Below are positions 7,103-13,049 of a DNA stretch of 13,049 bases, one piece after another. How positions within the stretch are numbered: the stretch's first letter is position 1; each line of letters begins with the position of its first letter. Under the pieces are notes generated by a model that was given only the letters and a program-made list of their open reading frames with translations, was not told the DNA's origin and ran no database searches. The stretch is from Lachnospiraceae bacterium UBA7027 (lineage in GTDB: Bacteria > Bacillota > Clostridia > Lachnospirales > Lachnospiraceae): positions 1 to 13,049 of the forward strand of contig DLBG01000071.1 in the NCBI GenBank assembly GCA_002494135.1, read 5' to 3'. A program made the translations under genes and the position numbers.

Positions 7103-8113
7103 ATGCATAACGACATATTAACAATCGGAAAACTGACAATTCACGGGTACGGCCTGATGATTGCCATCGGTATTCTGGCGGCGGTTTTCGTGGCCATGTA
7201 CCGGGCGAAGAGGCGCGACATGGATCAGGAGCCGATTCTGGACATCGTGCTGATTGCGATGATCGGCGGTTTCTTAGGCAGTAAAATCCTCTACGTCATT
7301 GTGGAGTGGAAAGAATTTATCAAGAATCCGGTCCGTTTCCTTGGCGGCGGCGGTTTCGTGGTATATGGCGGAATCATCTTGGGCCTTACGGTGGCGTTTC
7401 TTTATTTTAAGTTTAAAAAGCTCGATTTCTTCGCCTATATGGACCTTACCATGCCGAGCGTGTCCATCGCGCAGGGCATCGGACGTATCGGATGTTTCCT
7501 GGCGGGCTGCTGCTACGGCGCAGAGACGAATTCCGCACTGGGCGTGGTTTTCCCGCATGGAAGCCTTGCACCGGCAGGTGTGAAGCTCTGGCCGACACAG
7601 TTATTCATGTCCGTGGGCAACTTATGTATCGCTGCGATTCTGATTCTGGCAAGCCTGAAATTTAAAAAGAAGGGCCAGGTGTCTGCACTTTACATGATTC
7701 TGTATTCCGCCGGACGCTTCGGAGTTGAATTCTTCCGTGCCGATCACAGAGGAAGCGTCGGTGTGTTCTCCACGTCGCAGTTTATTTCTTTATTCATTTT
7801 CATAATCGGTATCGCGCTCTTCGTATATGTGACGAAGAAGGGAACCGAGGCAGTCCTGGTGAAGGAAGCTGCCAAGGGCGGAGCGAAGAACGAGGCCAAG
7901 GGCAGCACAAAGAGTGAGGCCAAGGGCAGCACGAAGAACGAGGCCAAGGGCGGAGCGAAGAGTGAGGCAAAGGGCAGCACAAAGAATGAGCCCGGAAAAG
8001 AGAAAAAAGACGAGAATGCAGTAACAAAGATAAAAGCAGAGAAGAAAGAAGAGAAGAAAGAAGAGAAAAAAGAATCGAAGAAAGAAGAGACTGAGGAAGG
8101 AGAGAAAGCGTAA
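7103..8113 (+). CDS. lgt: Prolipoprotein diacylglyceryl transferase homologue with long charged tail
   Basis: Lgt moves diacylglycerol from phosphatidylglycerol to the lipobox Cys of prolipoproteins at the membrane. Family marks are the N-terminal IHGYG (Tyr16, cf. E. coli Tyr26), GGFVVYGGI, the signature GRIGCFLAGCCYG (127-139) and GRFGVEFFRAD with Arg205 and Glu209 (cf. Arg239 and Glu243). About seven membrane segments end near residue 247. Compared with E. coli GRIGNFINGELWG, the Asn146 and Glu151 positions are both Cys (131 and 136), while Arg128 and Gly139 are kept. This is a divergent subtype common in Clostridia, possibly a paralogue of the main Lgt. At 336 residues it exceeds the usual 260-290 because residues about 250-336 form a Lys/Glu/Ala tail coded by tandem repeats, probably cytoplasmic. 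GAGG is 8 bases before the start. Confidence 0.85.
   Translation: MHNDILTIGKLTIHGYGLMIAIGILAAVFVAMYRAKRRDMDQEPILDIVLIAMIGGFLGSKILYVIVEWKEFIKNPVRFLGGGGFVVYGGIILGLTVAFLYFKFKKLDFFAYMDLTMPSVSIAQGIGRIGCFLAGCCYGAETNSALGVVFPHGSLAPAGVKLWPTQLFMSVGNLCIAAILILASLKFKKKGQVSALYMILYSAGRFGVEFFRADHRGSVGVFSTSQFISLFIFIIGIALFVYVTKKGTEAVLVKEAAKGGAKNEAKGSTKSEAKGSTKNEAKGGAKSEAKGSTKNEPGKEKKDENAVTKIKAEKKEEKKEEKKESKKEETEEGEKA
7874..7993 (+). repeat. Five tandem 24-base repeats in the lgt tail
   Basis: Five in-frame 24-base units encode the octapeptides KGGAKNEA, KGSTKSEA, KGSTKNEA, KGGAKSEA and KGSTKNEP (residues 258-297). All units begin AAGGGC. Differences at a few fixed positions suggest expansion followed by drift or conversion. 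Because the unit is a multiple of three, copy-number changes would keep the frame. Confidence 0.9.
8039..8074 (+). repeat. Three tandem 12-base purine repeats in the lgt tail
   Basis: Three 12-base units, two identical GAGAAGAAAGAA and one GAGAAAAAAGAA, encode EKKE three times (from residue 313). The whole stretch 8038-8074 is purine-only on the + strand. Gain or loss of a unit would keep the reading frame. Confidence 0.85.
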
Positions 8114-8114
8114 C

Positions 8115-8402
8115 ATGAATTACAAAAGAGCGGGAGAGCTTTCCACGTGGATGTTTGTGTTCTCGATTGTGGCAATCGGAGGAACCTTCTTCTTTAAGAA
8201 TACAATACAGATTGTACTGTTCTTACTGGGAATCGTGTTAATTATCGCGGGAATCGTGATCCGGCTGATTTTCTGGAGATGTCCGAAGTGCAAAAAGATG
8301 CTGCACCTGGGATTTCGCATGGAACCCACGAAGTGCCCGTACTGCAAGGCGGATCTGAATGTCAGCGGAGACGTGGCGGAACCGACGGGAAAGAAGAAGT
8401 GA
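8115..8402 (+). CDS. Small membrane protein with C-terminal zinc ribbon
   Basis: This is a 95-residue protein with two hydrophobic segments (about 11-27 and 32-54), followed by a small zinc-ribbon-like knuckle. Cys56-Pro-Lys-Cys59 and Cys74-Pro-Tyr-Cys77 form a CPxC-14-CPxC arrangement that should bind one zinc or iron. The end is basic. No enzymatic motif is present, and I do not recognise a named family. The start is one base after the lgt stop codon, with AAGGAG inside the end of lgt (8097-8102, a long spacing of 12), so translation is probably coupled to lgt. Co-transcription suggests a role near the membrane with Lgt or the HEYGH protein, but that is inference. Confidence 0.82.
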   Translation: MNYKRAGELSTWMFVFSIVAIGGTFFFKNTIQIVLFLLGIVLIIAGIVIRLIFWRCPKCKKMLHLGFRMEPTKCPYCKADLNVSGDVAEPTGKKK

Positions 8403-8451
8403 AAAGTGTGAGCAGATATTAATAAATTCTTTATACATTTTTTATATAGTT

Positions 8452-8456
8452 GGAGG
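8452..8456 (+). promoter_or_regulatory. Ribosome binding site deciding the putP start
   Basis: GGAGG lies 5 bases before the ATG at 8462. The open frame extends back to a TTG at 8450, but that codon is next to the Shine-Dalgarno sequence itself and cannot use it. Confidence 0.8.
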
Positions 8457-8461
8457 AAAGT

Positions 8462-9985
8462 ATGAAACAGAGAGAAATCTTGGAAATGATAGCATTTATC
8501 TGCTATCTGTGTTTGGTTCTCGGAATCGGCATTTTCTTTTTCATCAAAGGTCGTAAGCAGACCGGTGACAAAGCCTATTTCTTAGGCGGACGTCAGATGA
8601 ACGGCTGGGTTGCGGCACTCTCGGCGGGTGCGTCCGACATGAGTGCGTGGGTTTTGATGGGCCTGCCCGGATCCATTTATCTTTGGGGTATGGGTCAGGT
8701 GTGGATTTCCGTCGGACTTCTGTGCGGAACCATTCTGGCATGGCTTTTTGTGGCACCGAGACTCCGCAGAATGTCCATTCTCGCGGACGATTCCATTACC
8801 ATTCCGCAGTTTCTGACCAAACGTTTTAAGACGGCGAACCCTGCATTGCAGATTGTGTGTGCGCTTATTTTCTGCGTGGCATACTGCATTTATTCCGCAT
8901 CCAGTATCGTGGCCTGCGGAAGCCTTTTCAACAGAGTGTTCGGCATCCCGAGCATCTATGCGATGGTCGGCGCAACGGTTATCATCCTGTTTTACACGTT
9001 CATGGGCGGATTCAATGCGGTTTGCTGGACCGACTTTTTCCAGGGACTTTTAATGCTGATGGCATTGATGACGGTTCCCATCGTGGCAAGTTTTGCCATG
9101 GCAAAGCCCGATTTTATGCCGGTGGCTATGGTGGTTACCGAAGAGAACTACTACAATCCGCTTTCCAGCGGCACGTGGGACTGGGCATCGGTGAAAGATA
9201 TTTTAAGCGGTTTCGGATGGGGACTCGGCTACTTCGGTATGCCTCACATCCTTGTGCGTTACATGTCGATTAAGTCCGAGAAGGAAATGAAGAAGAGCCG
9301 CGTGGTAGGTATTTTCTGGACCTTCTTAATCCTCAGCATGGCAAGCGTTGTGGCGCTGGTTGCGCATCAGTACCTCGGCTCGATTCTTACCGCGGACGAC
9401 AGAAGCCTCGTGTTCATCACGATGGTTCGTTACATGTTCCCGGCACTTTTGGCAGGTGTTCTGCTTTCCGCAATCCTTGCGGCTTCCATGTCCACGGCGG
9501 ATTCACAGCTTCTTGCTTCGTCTTCCGCATTTGCATCCGACCTTTACAAGCCGGTCATTCATAAGAACGCGACCGACAAGGAGATGCTCTGGGTCGGCAG
9601 ATTTGCCGTTGCGGTAATCGCAATCATTGCACTGATTATCGCAGTCAATCCCGCATGCGGCGGTATCATGGAACTCGTAGAGTGCGCATGGGGCGCATTC
9701 GGCGCGGCATTCGGACCTGCGATTTTACTTGCCCTGTTCTGGAAGAAGTTTACGTACAAAGGTGCCATCGCTGGCGTTATCGCCGGTTTCCTTACGGATG
9801 CGATGTGGTATATGTTCTTCTCCGGTTCCGTGAAGGGCCTTACCCTGTTTAATACCGGTATCTACGAGATCATTCCCGGATTCCTGGTAAGTCTGTTCTT
9901 TGCAATCATCGTATCCCTGATGGACGACACCCCGTCCGCAGAGGTTCAGGCACTTGTTGATGCGGCGAAAAAGCCGGTGGAATAG
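8462..9985 (+). CDS. putP: Sodium/proline symporter (SSS family)
   Basis: This 507-residue, roughly 13-helix transporter couples proline uptake to the sodium gradient at the inner membrane. Near the N-terminus, FLGGRQMNGWVAALSAGASDMSAWVLMGLPGS matches PutP, with Ala57, Ser58, Asp59, Met60 and Ser61 equivalent to E. coli 53-57. AASMSTADSQLL carries Ser344 and Thr345, equivalent to the Na2-site Ser340 and Thr341. The constant offset of four residues supports orthology, and the length is near E. coli's 502. It follows the zinc-ribbon gene by 59 bases without a visible terminator. The AT-rich gap may hold its own promoter, but no convincing pair of boxes stands out. The next gene starts 6 bases after the stop. 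Uses could be nutrient uptake or osmoprotection. Confidence 0.94.
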   Translation: MKQREILEMIAFICYLCLVLGIGIFFFIKGRKQTGDKAYFLGGRQMNGWVAALSAGASDMSAWVLMGLPGSIYLWGMGQVWISVGLLCGTILAWLFVAPRLRRMSILADDSITIPQFLTKRFKTANPALQIVCALIFCVAYCIYSASSIVACGSLFNRVFGIPSIYAMVGATVIILFYTFMGGFNAVCWTDFFQGLLMLMALMTVPIVASFAMAKPDFMPVAMVVTEENYYNPLSSGTWDWASVKDILSGFGWGLGYFGMPHILVRYMSIKSEKEMKKSRVVGIFWTFLILSMASVVALVAHQYLGSILTADDRSLVFITMVRYMFPALLAGVLLSAILAASMSTADSQLLASSSAFASDLYKPVIHKNATDKEMLWVGRFAVAVIAIIALIIAVNPACGGIMELVECAWGAFGAAFGPAILLALFWKKFTYKGAIAGVIAGFLTDAMWYMFFSGSVKGLTLFNTGIYEIIPGFLVSLFFAIIVSLMDDTPSAEVQALVDAAKKPVE

Positions 9986-9991
9986 AATCAT

Positions 9992-11749
9992 ATGATTTCG
10001 ATACTGTGTAATTGGGCATATGTGACGGTGACGGCATTTCTTGTTGGATTTGCCGTTATGCAGCCCATTGCAAAGAAAGCACAGTATCGCATTGCGCATC
10101 CGACATCGTATCTTGCGGGCGGATTGTGCGTACTTACCGTATATGCGCAGGTTTTCAGCCTGTTTTACAAAGTGGGACTATTGGCAGTGCTCATAATGAG
10201 CGGGGCTGCCGTAGTCTCTTTTTTTGTAAATCGTAAAGAAATCGTAAAGGTACCTTCCGGCAAAGAGATAAAAATCCCTGTCGGGGAACTCATTGCTGCA
10301 GCGGTTCTGGTGCTGGTTCTGGCCTATGGAACAAGCCGCGGATACATGGCTTACGATACGGCTCTTTATCATGCACAGACCATCCGGTGGATGGAAGAGT
10401 ACGGCACCGTGAAGGGACTTGCCCTTTTGCAGACGCGGTTCGGGTATAACAGTGCGGCGTTTCCACTCTCGGCTTTATTCAGCCTAAGCTGGGCGTTAAA
10501 GGGATCCATGCATGCGCTGTCCGGATATTTTGTACTGCTCATGGCGCTTCCGTGCCTGCGGATTTATAAGGCGGTGGGCAGAAAGAAGTTTCTGCCCGGA
10601 GATTTTGTCCGGCTGGGAGCGCTTTATTACATGACGCTCGTGCTTACGGAACTGGTGGCTCCGGCATCGGATTTCTTTGCGACGGCAGCCGTGTTCTACA
10701 CGGTGATTGTGTATTCCGATTTAGCGGACTGTCAGGAAAAAAATCCAATTCCGTACGCATTTCTCTCACTTTGGGCACTGAATGCGGTAACGTACAAACT
10801 TTCGGCAGGCTTTATGGCCATGCTCTTTATCCTGCCGCTGGTGCTCCTGGTACGAAAGAAACAGTGGGGAACGATTGCGCTGTTCATCGGTCTGGGGCTT
10901 TGTATCGTCTGTCCCATGTTGATTCGGGGATATGTGCTTTCGGGCTGGCCGCTGTACCCTTCCACATTTCTGTCGTTCGGACATCCGGCCTGGCAGGTGC
11001 CGGCGGATGTGGCGGTGTATGATGCAAAGGAGATTCAGGCCTGGGGACGCGGAACACAGTTTCTGCCCGGATTTCAGGCGACATTTGCCGAATGGATCGG
11101 ACCGTGGTTTGCTTCGCAGACCATTGTGAACAGGGTTTTCCTTGCAGCAGGCGTTGTCGGAATCTCGGCGGCAATCGTGGCCGGGATGGCAAAGACACTT
11201 ACTGTGGTGGCAGGAAAACAAACTCCGGCGGGAAAACAGCGTTTGTTTGAAATCCTGGCCCGCCTGCTTCTTTGTCTCTGTCTCGCAGCTTCATTTATCC
11301 TGTGGTTTGCCGGTGCGCCGCTGGTACGCTACGGGTACGCGGTGGTGATTCTGCCGGCCGTAGTTTCTTTCGGAACCATTTGGAGTCTTGTGACGGGAAA
11401 ACCGGAATCGCAAGGGAGCGCAGGCACGGGTTCAAAAGAAGACCGAAAAAAGCCCGGAAATCAGGTGCGGGCGGTCTGCAACCTGGTAATCATCGGACTG
11501 GCGGTTTTGGTCTGCCTGTATAAAAGTGTGGCGGTCGGAAGGGAAGCGGCCCGATATATCAAAGAGCCCTTCTATGTGACGGCCCAGCCTTATGAGGAAT
11601 TTGAGGTGGAGGCCTACGAAACGGAGGGTCATATTTTCTACCGGCCGGTCGAGGGAGACCGGACCGGATATGAATGCTTCCCCGCGGCGCCGCTTACCTA
11701 TGAAGGCGGTTTCGGAGGGGAATCTCTGAGAGACGGATTCCGCAGGTGA
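9992..11749 (+). CDS. Polytopic membrane protein resembling the LIC_10190 family
   Basis: This 585-residue protein has about ten hydrophobic segments. An early external loop contains YDTALYHAQTIRWMEEYG (Asp122, His127, Arg132, Glu135), followed by RFGYNSAAFPLSALF. Near the C-terminus is GDRTGYECFPAAP (from Gly555). From memory these stretches resemble proteins annotated as the LIC_10190 family, which have no established function. A large multi-pass protein with an acidic residue in the first large loop recalls GT-C glycosyltransferases that use polyprenyl-phosphate sugars, but that is inference. The start is 6 bases after putP with only a weak, distant GGTGG (9976-9980), suggesting translational coupling. 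A charged insert (about 470-490) precedes the last membrane segment, and a soluble C-terminal end of roughly 75 residues follows it. Confidence 0.85.
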   Translation: MISILCNWAYVTVTAFLVGFAVMQPIAKKAQYRIAHPTSYLAGGLCVLTVYAQVFSLFYKVGLLAVLIMSGAAVVSFFVNRKEIVKVPSGKEIKIPVGELIAAAVLVLVLAYGTSRGYMAYDTALYHAQTIRWMEEYGTVKGLALLQTRFGYNSAAFPLSALFSLSWALKGSMHALSGYFVLLMALPCLRIYKAVGRKKFLPGDFVRLGALYYMTLVLTELVAPASDFFATAAVFYTVIVYSDLADCQEKNPIPYAFLSLWALNAVTYKLSAGFMAMLFILPLVLLVRKKQWGTIALFIGLGLCIVCPMLIRGYVLSGWPLYPSTFLSFGHPAWQVPADVAVYDAKEIQAWGRGTQFLPGFQATFAEWIGPWFASQTIVNRVFLAAGVVGISAAIVAGMAKTLTVVAGKQTPAGKQRLFEILARLLLCLCLAASFILWFAGAPLVRYGYAVVILPAVVSFGTIWSLVTGKPESQGSAGTGSKEDRKKPGNQVRAVCNLVIIGLAVLVCLYKSVAVGREAARYIKEPFYVTAQPYEEFEVEAYETEGHIFYRPVEGDRTGYECFPAAPLTYEGGFGGESLRDGFRR

Positions 11750-11817
11750 CGCCCGGGGGTGTCCGTCGGGGTAGACTTACACCTGAATATCAGTAACCAT
11801 ACGTCCAAGTACAATTA

Positions 11818-11844
11818 TTAGCACTCATACTTATTGAGTGCTAA
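11818..11844. promoter_or_regulatory. CIRCE operator (HrcA binding site)
   Basis: TTAGCACTC-N9-GAGTGCTAA is a perfect match to the CIRCE consensus, the inverted repeat bound by the heat-shock repressor HrcA. It ends 7 bases before the -35 box of the htpG promoter. The second arm runs directly into TTTTTT (11845-11850), so the transcribed hairpin could also help end transcription from the gene upstream. Confidence 0.97.
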
Positions 11845-11851
11845 TTTTTTG

Positions 11852-11880
11852 TTGACTTTTGCATATGACGATAATATACT
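11852..11880 (+). promoter_or_regulatory. Sigma-A promoter of htpG
   Basis: TTGACT (11852-11857) and TATACT (11875-11880) are separated by exactly 17 bases, each matching five of six consensus positions. Transcription would start near 11887, giving a leader of about 93 bases. HrcA bound at the CIRCE just upstream is the expected control. Confidence 0.88.
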
Positions 11881-11911
11881 TGGGTAGTGAGAGAAAAACC
11901 ATGTAATTATG

Positions 11912-11948
11912 CGTGTGCAAATGTCGTATCACAGCGCTTTGCACCACG
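11912..11948 (+). other. Hairpin in the htpG 5' leader
   Basis: GTGCAAA (11915-11921) pairs perfectly with TTTGCAC (11938-11944) across a 16-base loop. CGT (11912-11914) can extend it with ACG (11946-11948) past one bulged C. The Shine-Dalgarno sequence (near 11961-11968) lies outside the stem, so direct masking of the ribosome site is not evident. Confidence 0.5.
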
Positions 11949-11979
11949 AATTTTATAAACAGGAAGGAAGCGAAGAAAG

Positions 11980-13049
11980 ATGGCAGCAAAGAAAGGGTCA
12001 CTGTCCATTAACAGTGAGAATATTTTTCCGATTATCAAGAAGTGGTTGTATTCCGACCATGATATTTTCGTAAGAGAACTGGTATCAAACGGATGCGACG
12101 CAATCACGAAGTTAAAGAAGCTGGAGATGATGGGCGAGTTCGAGGCACCGCTTGATTACAAGCCCCGGATTAACGTCATTGTAAGCCCCGAGAAGAAGAC
12201 GATGACATTTATCGATAACGGTCTCGGAATGACGGCGGAGGAGGTTGAGGAGTATATCAACCAGATTGCATTCTCCGGCGCTACGGATTTTATTGAAAAA
12301 TACAAGGATAAGGCGAACGATGACCAGATCATCGGACATTTCGGTCTGGGATTTTATTCGGCATTTATGGTTTCCGACAAGGTAACGATTGACACGCTGT
12401 CCTACAAAAAGGATGCAAAACCCGTGCACTGGGAGTGCGACGGCGGAACCGATTTTACGATGGATGAGGGCGACCGTGAGGTGGTCGGAACCACGATTAC
12501 GCTGTATTTAAACGAGGACAGCGTTGAGTTTGCAAACGAGTACCGCGCAAGAGAAGTCATTAAGAAGTACTGTTCGTTCATGCCGACGGAGATTTATCTG
12601 TATACGGCAAAGCAGTATGACGAGGCACAGGCGGAAGAGAACAAGGCAGACGCCGCTGAAGGATCGGAAGAGGCTGCAAAGGATGATGAGGCATCCTGGA
12701 AGGAAATCGACGATAACGGCAAAGAAGTCAAGGAAGCCGAGAAGTTAAAAGAAGAAGGCGGGGCAAAGAAGGCCAAAAAGCCCGCAAAAGAGCCCGAGAA
12801 CGATACCGCGCCCCTTTGGACGAAGAATCCGAGCGAGTGCGAGAAAGAGGACTATCTGAAATTCTACAGAAAGGTCTTCAACGATTATAAGGAGCCGTTA
12901 TTCTGGATTCATCTGAACATGGATTATCCTTTCAACTTAAAGGGTATTCTGTACTTCCCGAAGATCAACATGGAGTACGAATCCATTGAAGGAACGATTA
13001 AACTTTACAACAACCAGGTTTTCATTGCGGACAACATCAAGGAAGTCAT
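11980..13049 (+). CDS. htpG: Molecular chaperone HtpG (Hsp90), 5' part
   Basis: The frame is open to the window edge: 356 codons of an expected 620-700. HtpG is an ATP-dependent cytosolic dimeric chaperone. The N-terminal GHKL ATPase domain has the catalytic Glu33 in RELVSNGCDAITK (family ELISNASDA, here with Gly-Cys for Ala-Ser), FIDNGLGMT, and the lid motif IGHFGLGFYSAFM. Between about residues 214 and 277 is a long, highly charged, Ala/Glu/Lys-rich segment. In E. coli HtpG the equivalent stretch is only about 20 residues. LWTKNPSE (from 279) then opens the middle domain. The start has AAGGA upstream at a fairly long spacing of 11. Perfect CIRCE and a sigma-A promoter point to HrcA-controlled heat induction. 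Confidence 0.97.
   Translation, partial: MAAKKGSLSINSENIFPIIKKWLYSDHDIFVRELVSNGCDAITKLKKLEMMGEFEAPLDYKPRINVIVSPEKKTMTFIDNGLGMTAEEVEEYINQIAFSGATDFIEKYKDKANDDQIIGHFGLGFYSAFMVSDKVTIDTLSYKKDAKPVHWECDGGTDFTMDEGDREVVGTTITLYLNEDSVEFANEYRAREVIKKYCSFMPTEIYLYTAKQYDEAQAEENKADAAEGSEEAAKDDEASWKEIDDNGKEVKEAEKLKEEGGAKKAKKPAKEPENDTAPLWTKNPSECEKEDYLKFYRKVFNDYKEPLFWIHLNMDYPFNLKGILYFPKINMEYESIEGTIKLYNNQVFIADNIKEV

Noticed and set aside
7744..8175. 143-residue Ser/Phe/Leu-rich - strand frame over the lgt tail
   Set aside because: It is the reverse complement of the Lys/Glu repeat region; the repetitive hydrophobic sequence is a by-product of that composition.
8409..8448. Possible promoter for putP in the AT-rich gap
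   Set aside because: TATACA and TATATA are present, but no acceptable -35 partner exists, and the second would place the start within the ribosome site; too weak to list.
10766..11221. 151-residue - strand frame over the LIC_10190-like gene
   Set aside because: It is antisense, rich in Cys/His/Arg and without motif; the + strand frame has clear membrane segments and family-like motifs.
11750..11817. Gap after the large membrane protein checked for a terminator
   Set aside because: Only a 5-base GGTGT/ACACC pairing with a long loop and no T-tract was found; the CIRCE hairpin is the better candidate.
1..13049. Search for tRNA, rRNA, CRISPR arrays, insertion sequences and prophage genes
   Set aside because: No such structure was recognised on either strand; the only tandem repeats are within the lgt coding region.

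Overview
The window looks like ordinary chromosome from an anaerobic Firmicute of class Clostridia, most likely a Lachnospiraceae member. That placement is inferred from the mix of genes (meso-diaminopimelate dehydrogenase, a CIRCE-controlled htpG, an Lgt of the GRIGC type), Shine-Dalgarno-led starts, near-consensus sigma-A promoters and moderate GC. No tRNA, rRNA, CRISPR array, insertion sequence, integrase or phage gene was seen. All complete genes and the one partial gene lie on the + strand.

Layout. (1) 1-2698: a promoter region and a two-component pair, an OmpR-type response regulator translationally coupled to a six-segment membrane histidine kinase. (2) 2699-4615: a single-gene unit with an extended -10 promoter, a cytosolic protein with a degenerate GGDEF domain and an intact EAL c-di-GMP phosphodiesterase domain, and a strong UUCG-loop terminator. 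(3) 4616-6545: a water-type aquaporin and, 54 bases on, meso-DAP D-dehydrogenase, closed by a terminator. (4) 6572-8402: three tightly packed genes, a small membrane protein with an HEYGH metalloprotease-like motif, a prolipoprotein diacylglyceryl transferase (Lgt) homologue with a long repetitive charged tail, and a small membrane zinc-ribbon protein. (5) 8462-11749: a PutP-type sodium/proline symporter, then a large polytopic membrane protein resembling the LIC_10190 family. (6) 11818 to the end: a perfect CIRCE operator, a strong sigma-A promoter, a leader with a hairpin, and the first 356 codons of htpG (Hsp90), which runs off the window.

The genes fall into several independent units for signalling, water and solute transport, lysine/peptidoglycan precursor supply, lipoprotein maturation and heat shock. 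I do not see one coherent new defence or biosynthetic system. The most unusual points are: the HEYGH-Lgt-zinc-ribbon cluster, with an Lgt that lacks a normally invariant Asn and carries tandem-repeat-coded tails; the HtpG with a long charged linker like that of eukaryotic Hsp90, preceded by a CIRCE that could also act as terminator for the gene upstream; and an 11-12 base motif found three times, only in the regions upstream of the response regulator and the aquaporin.
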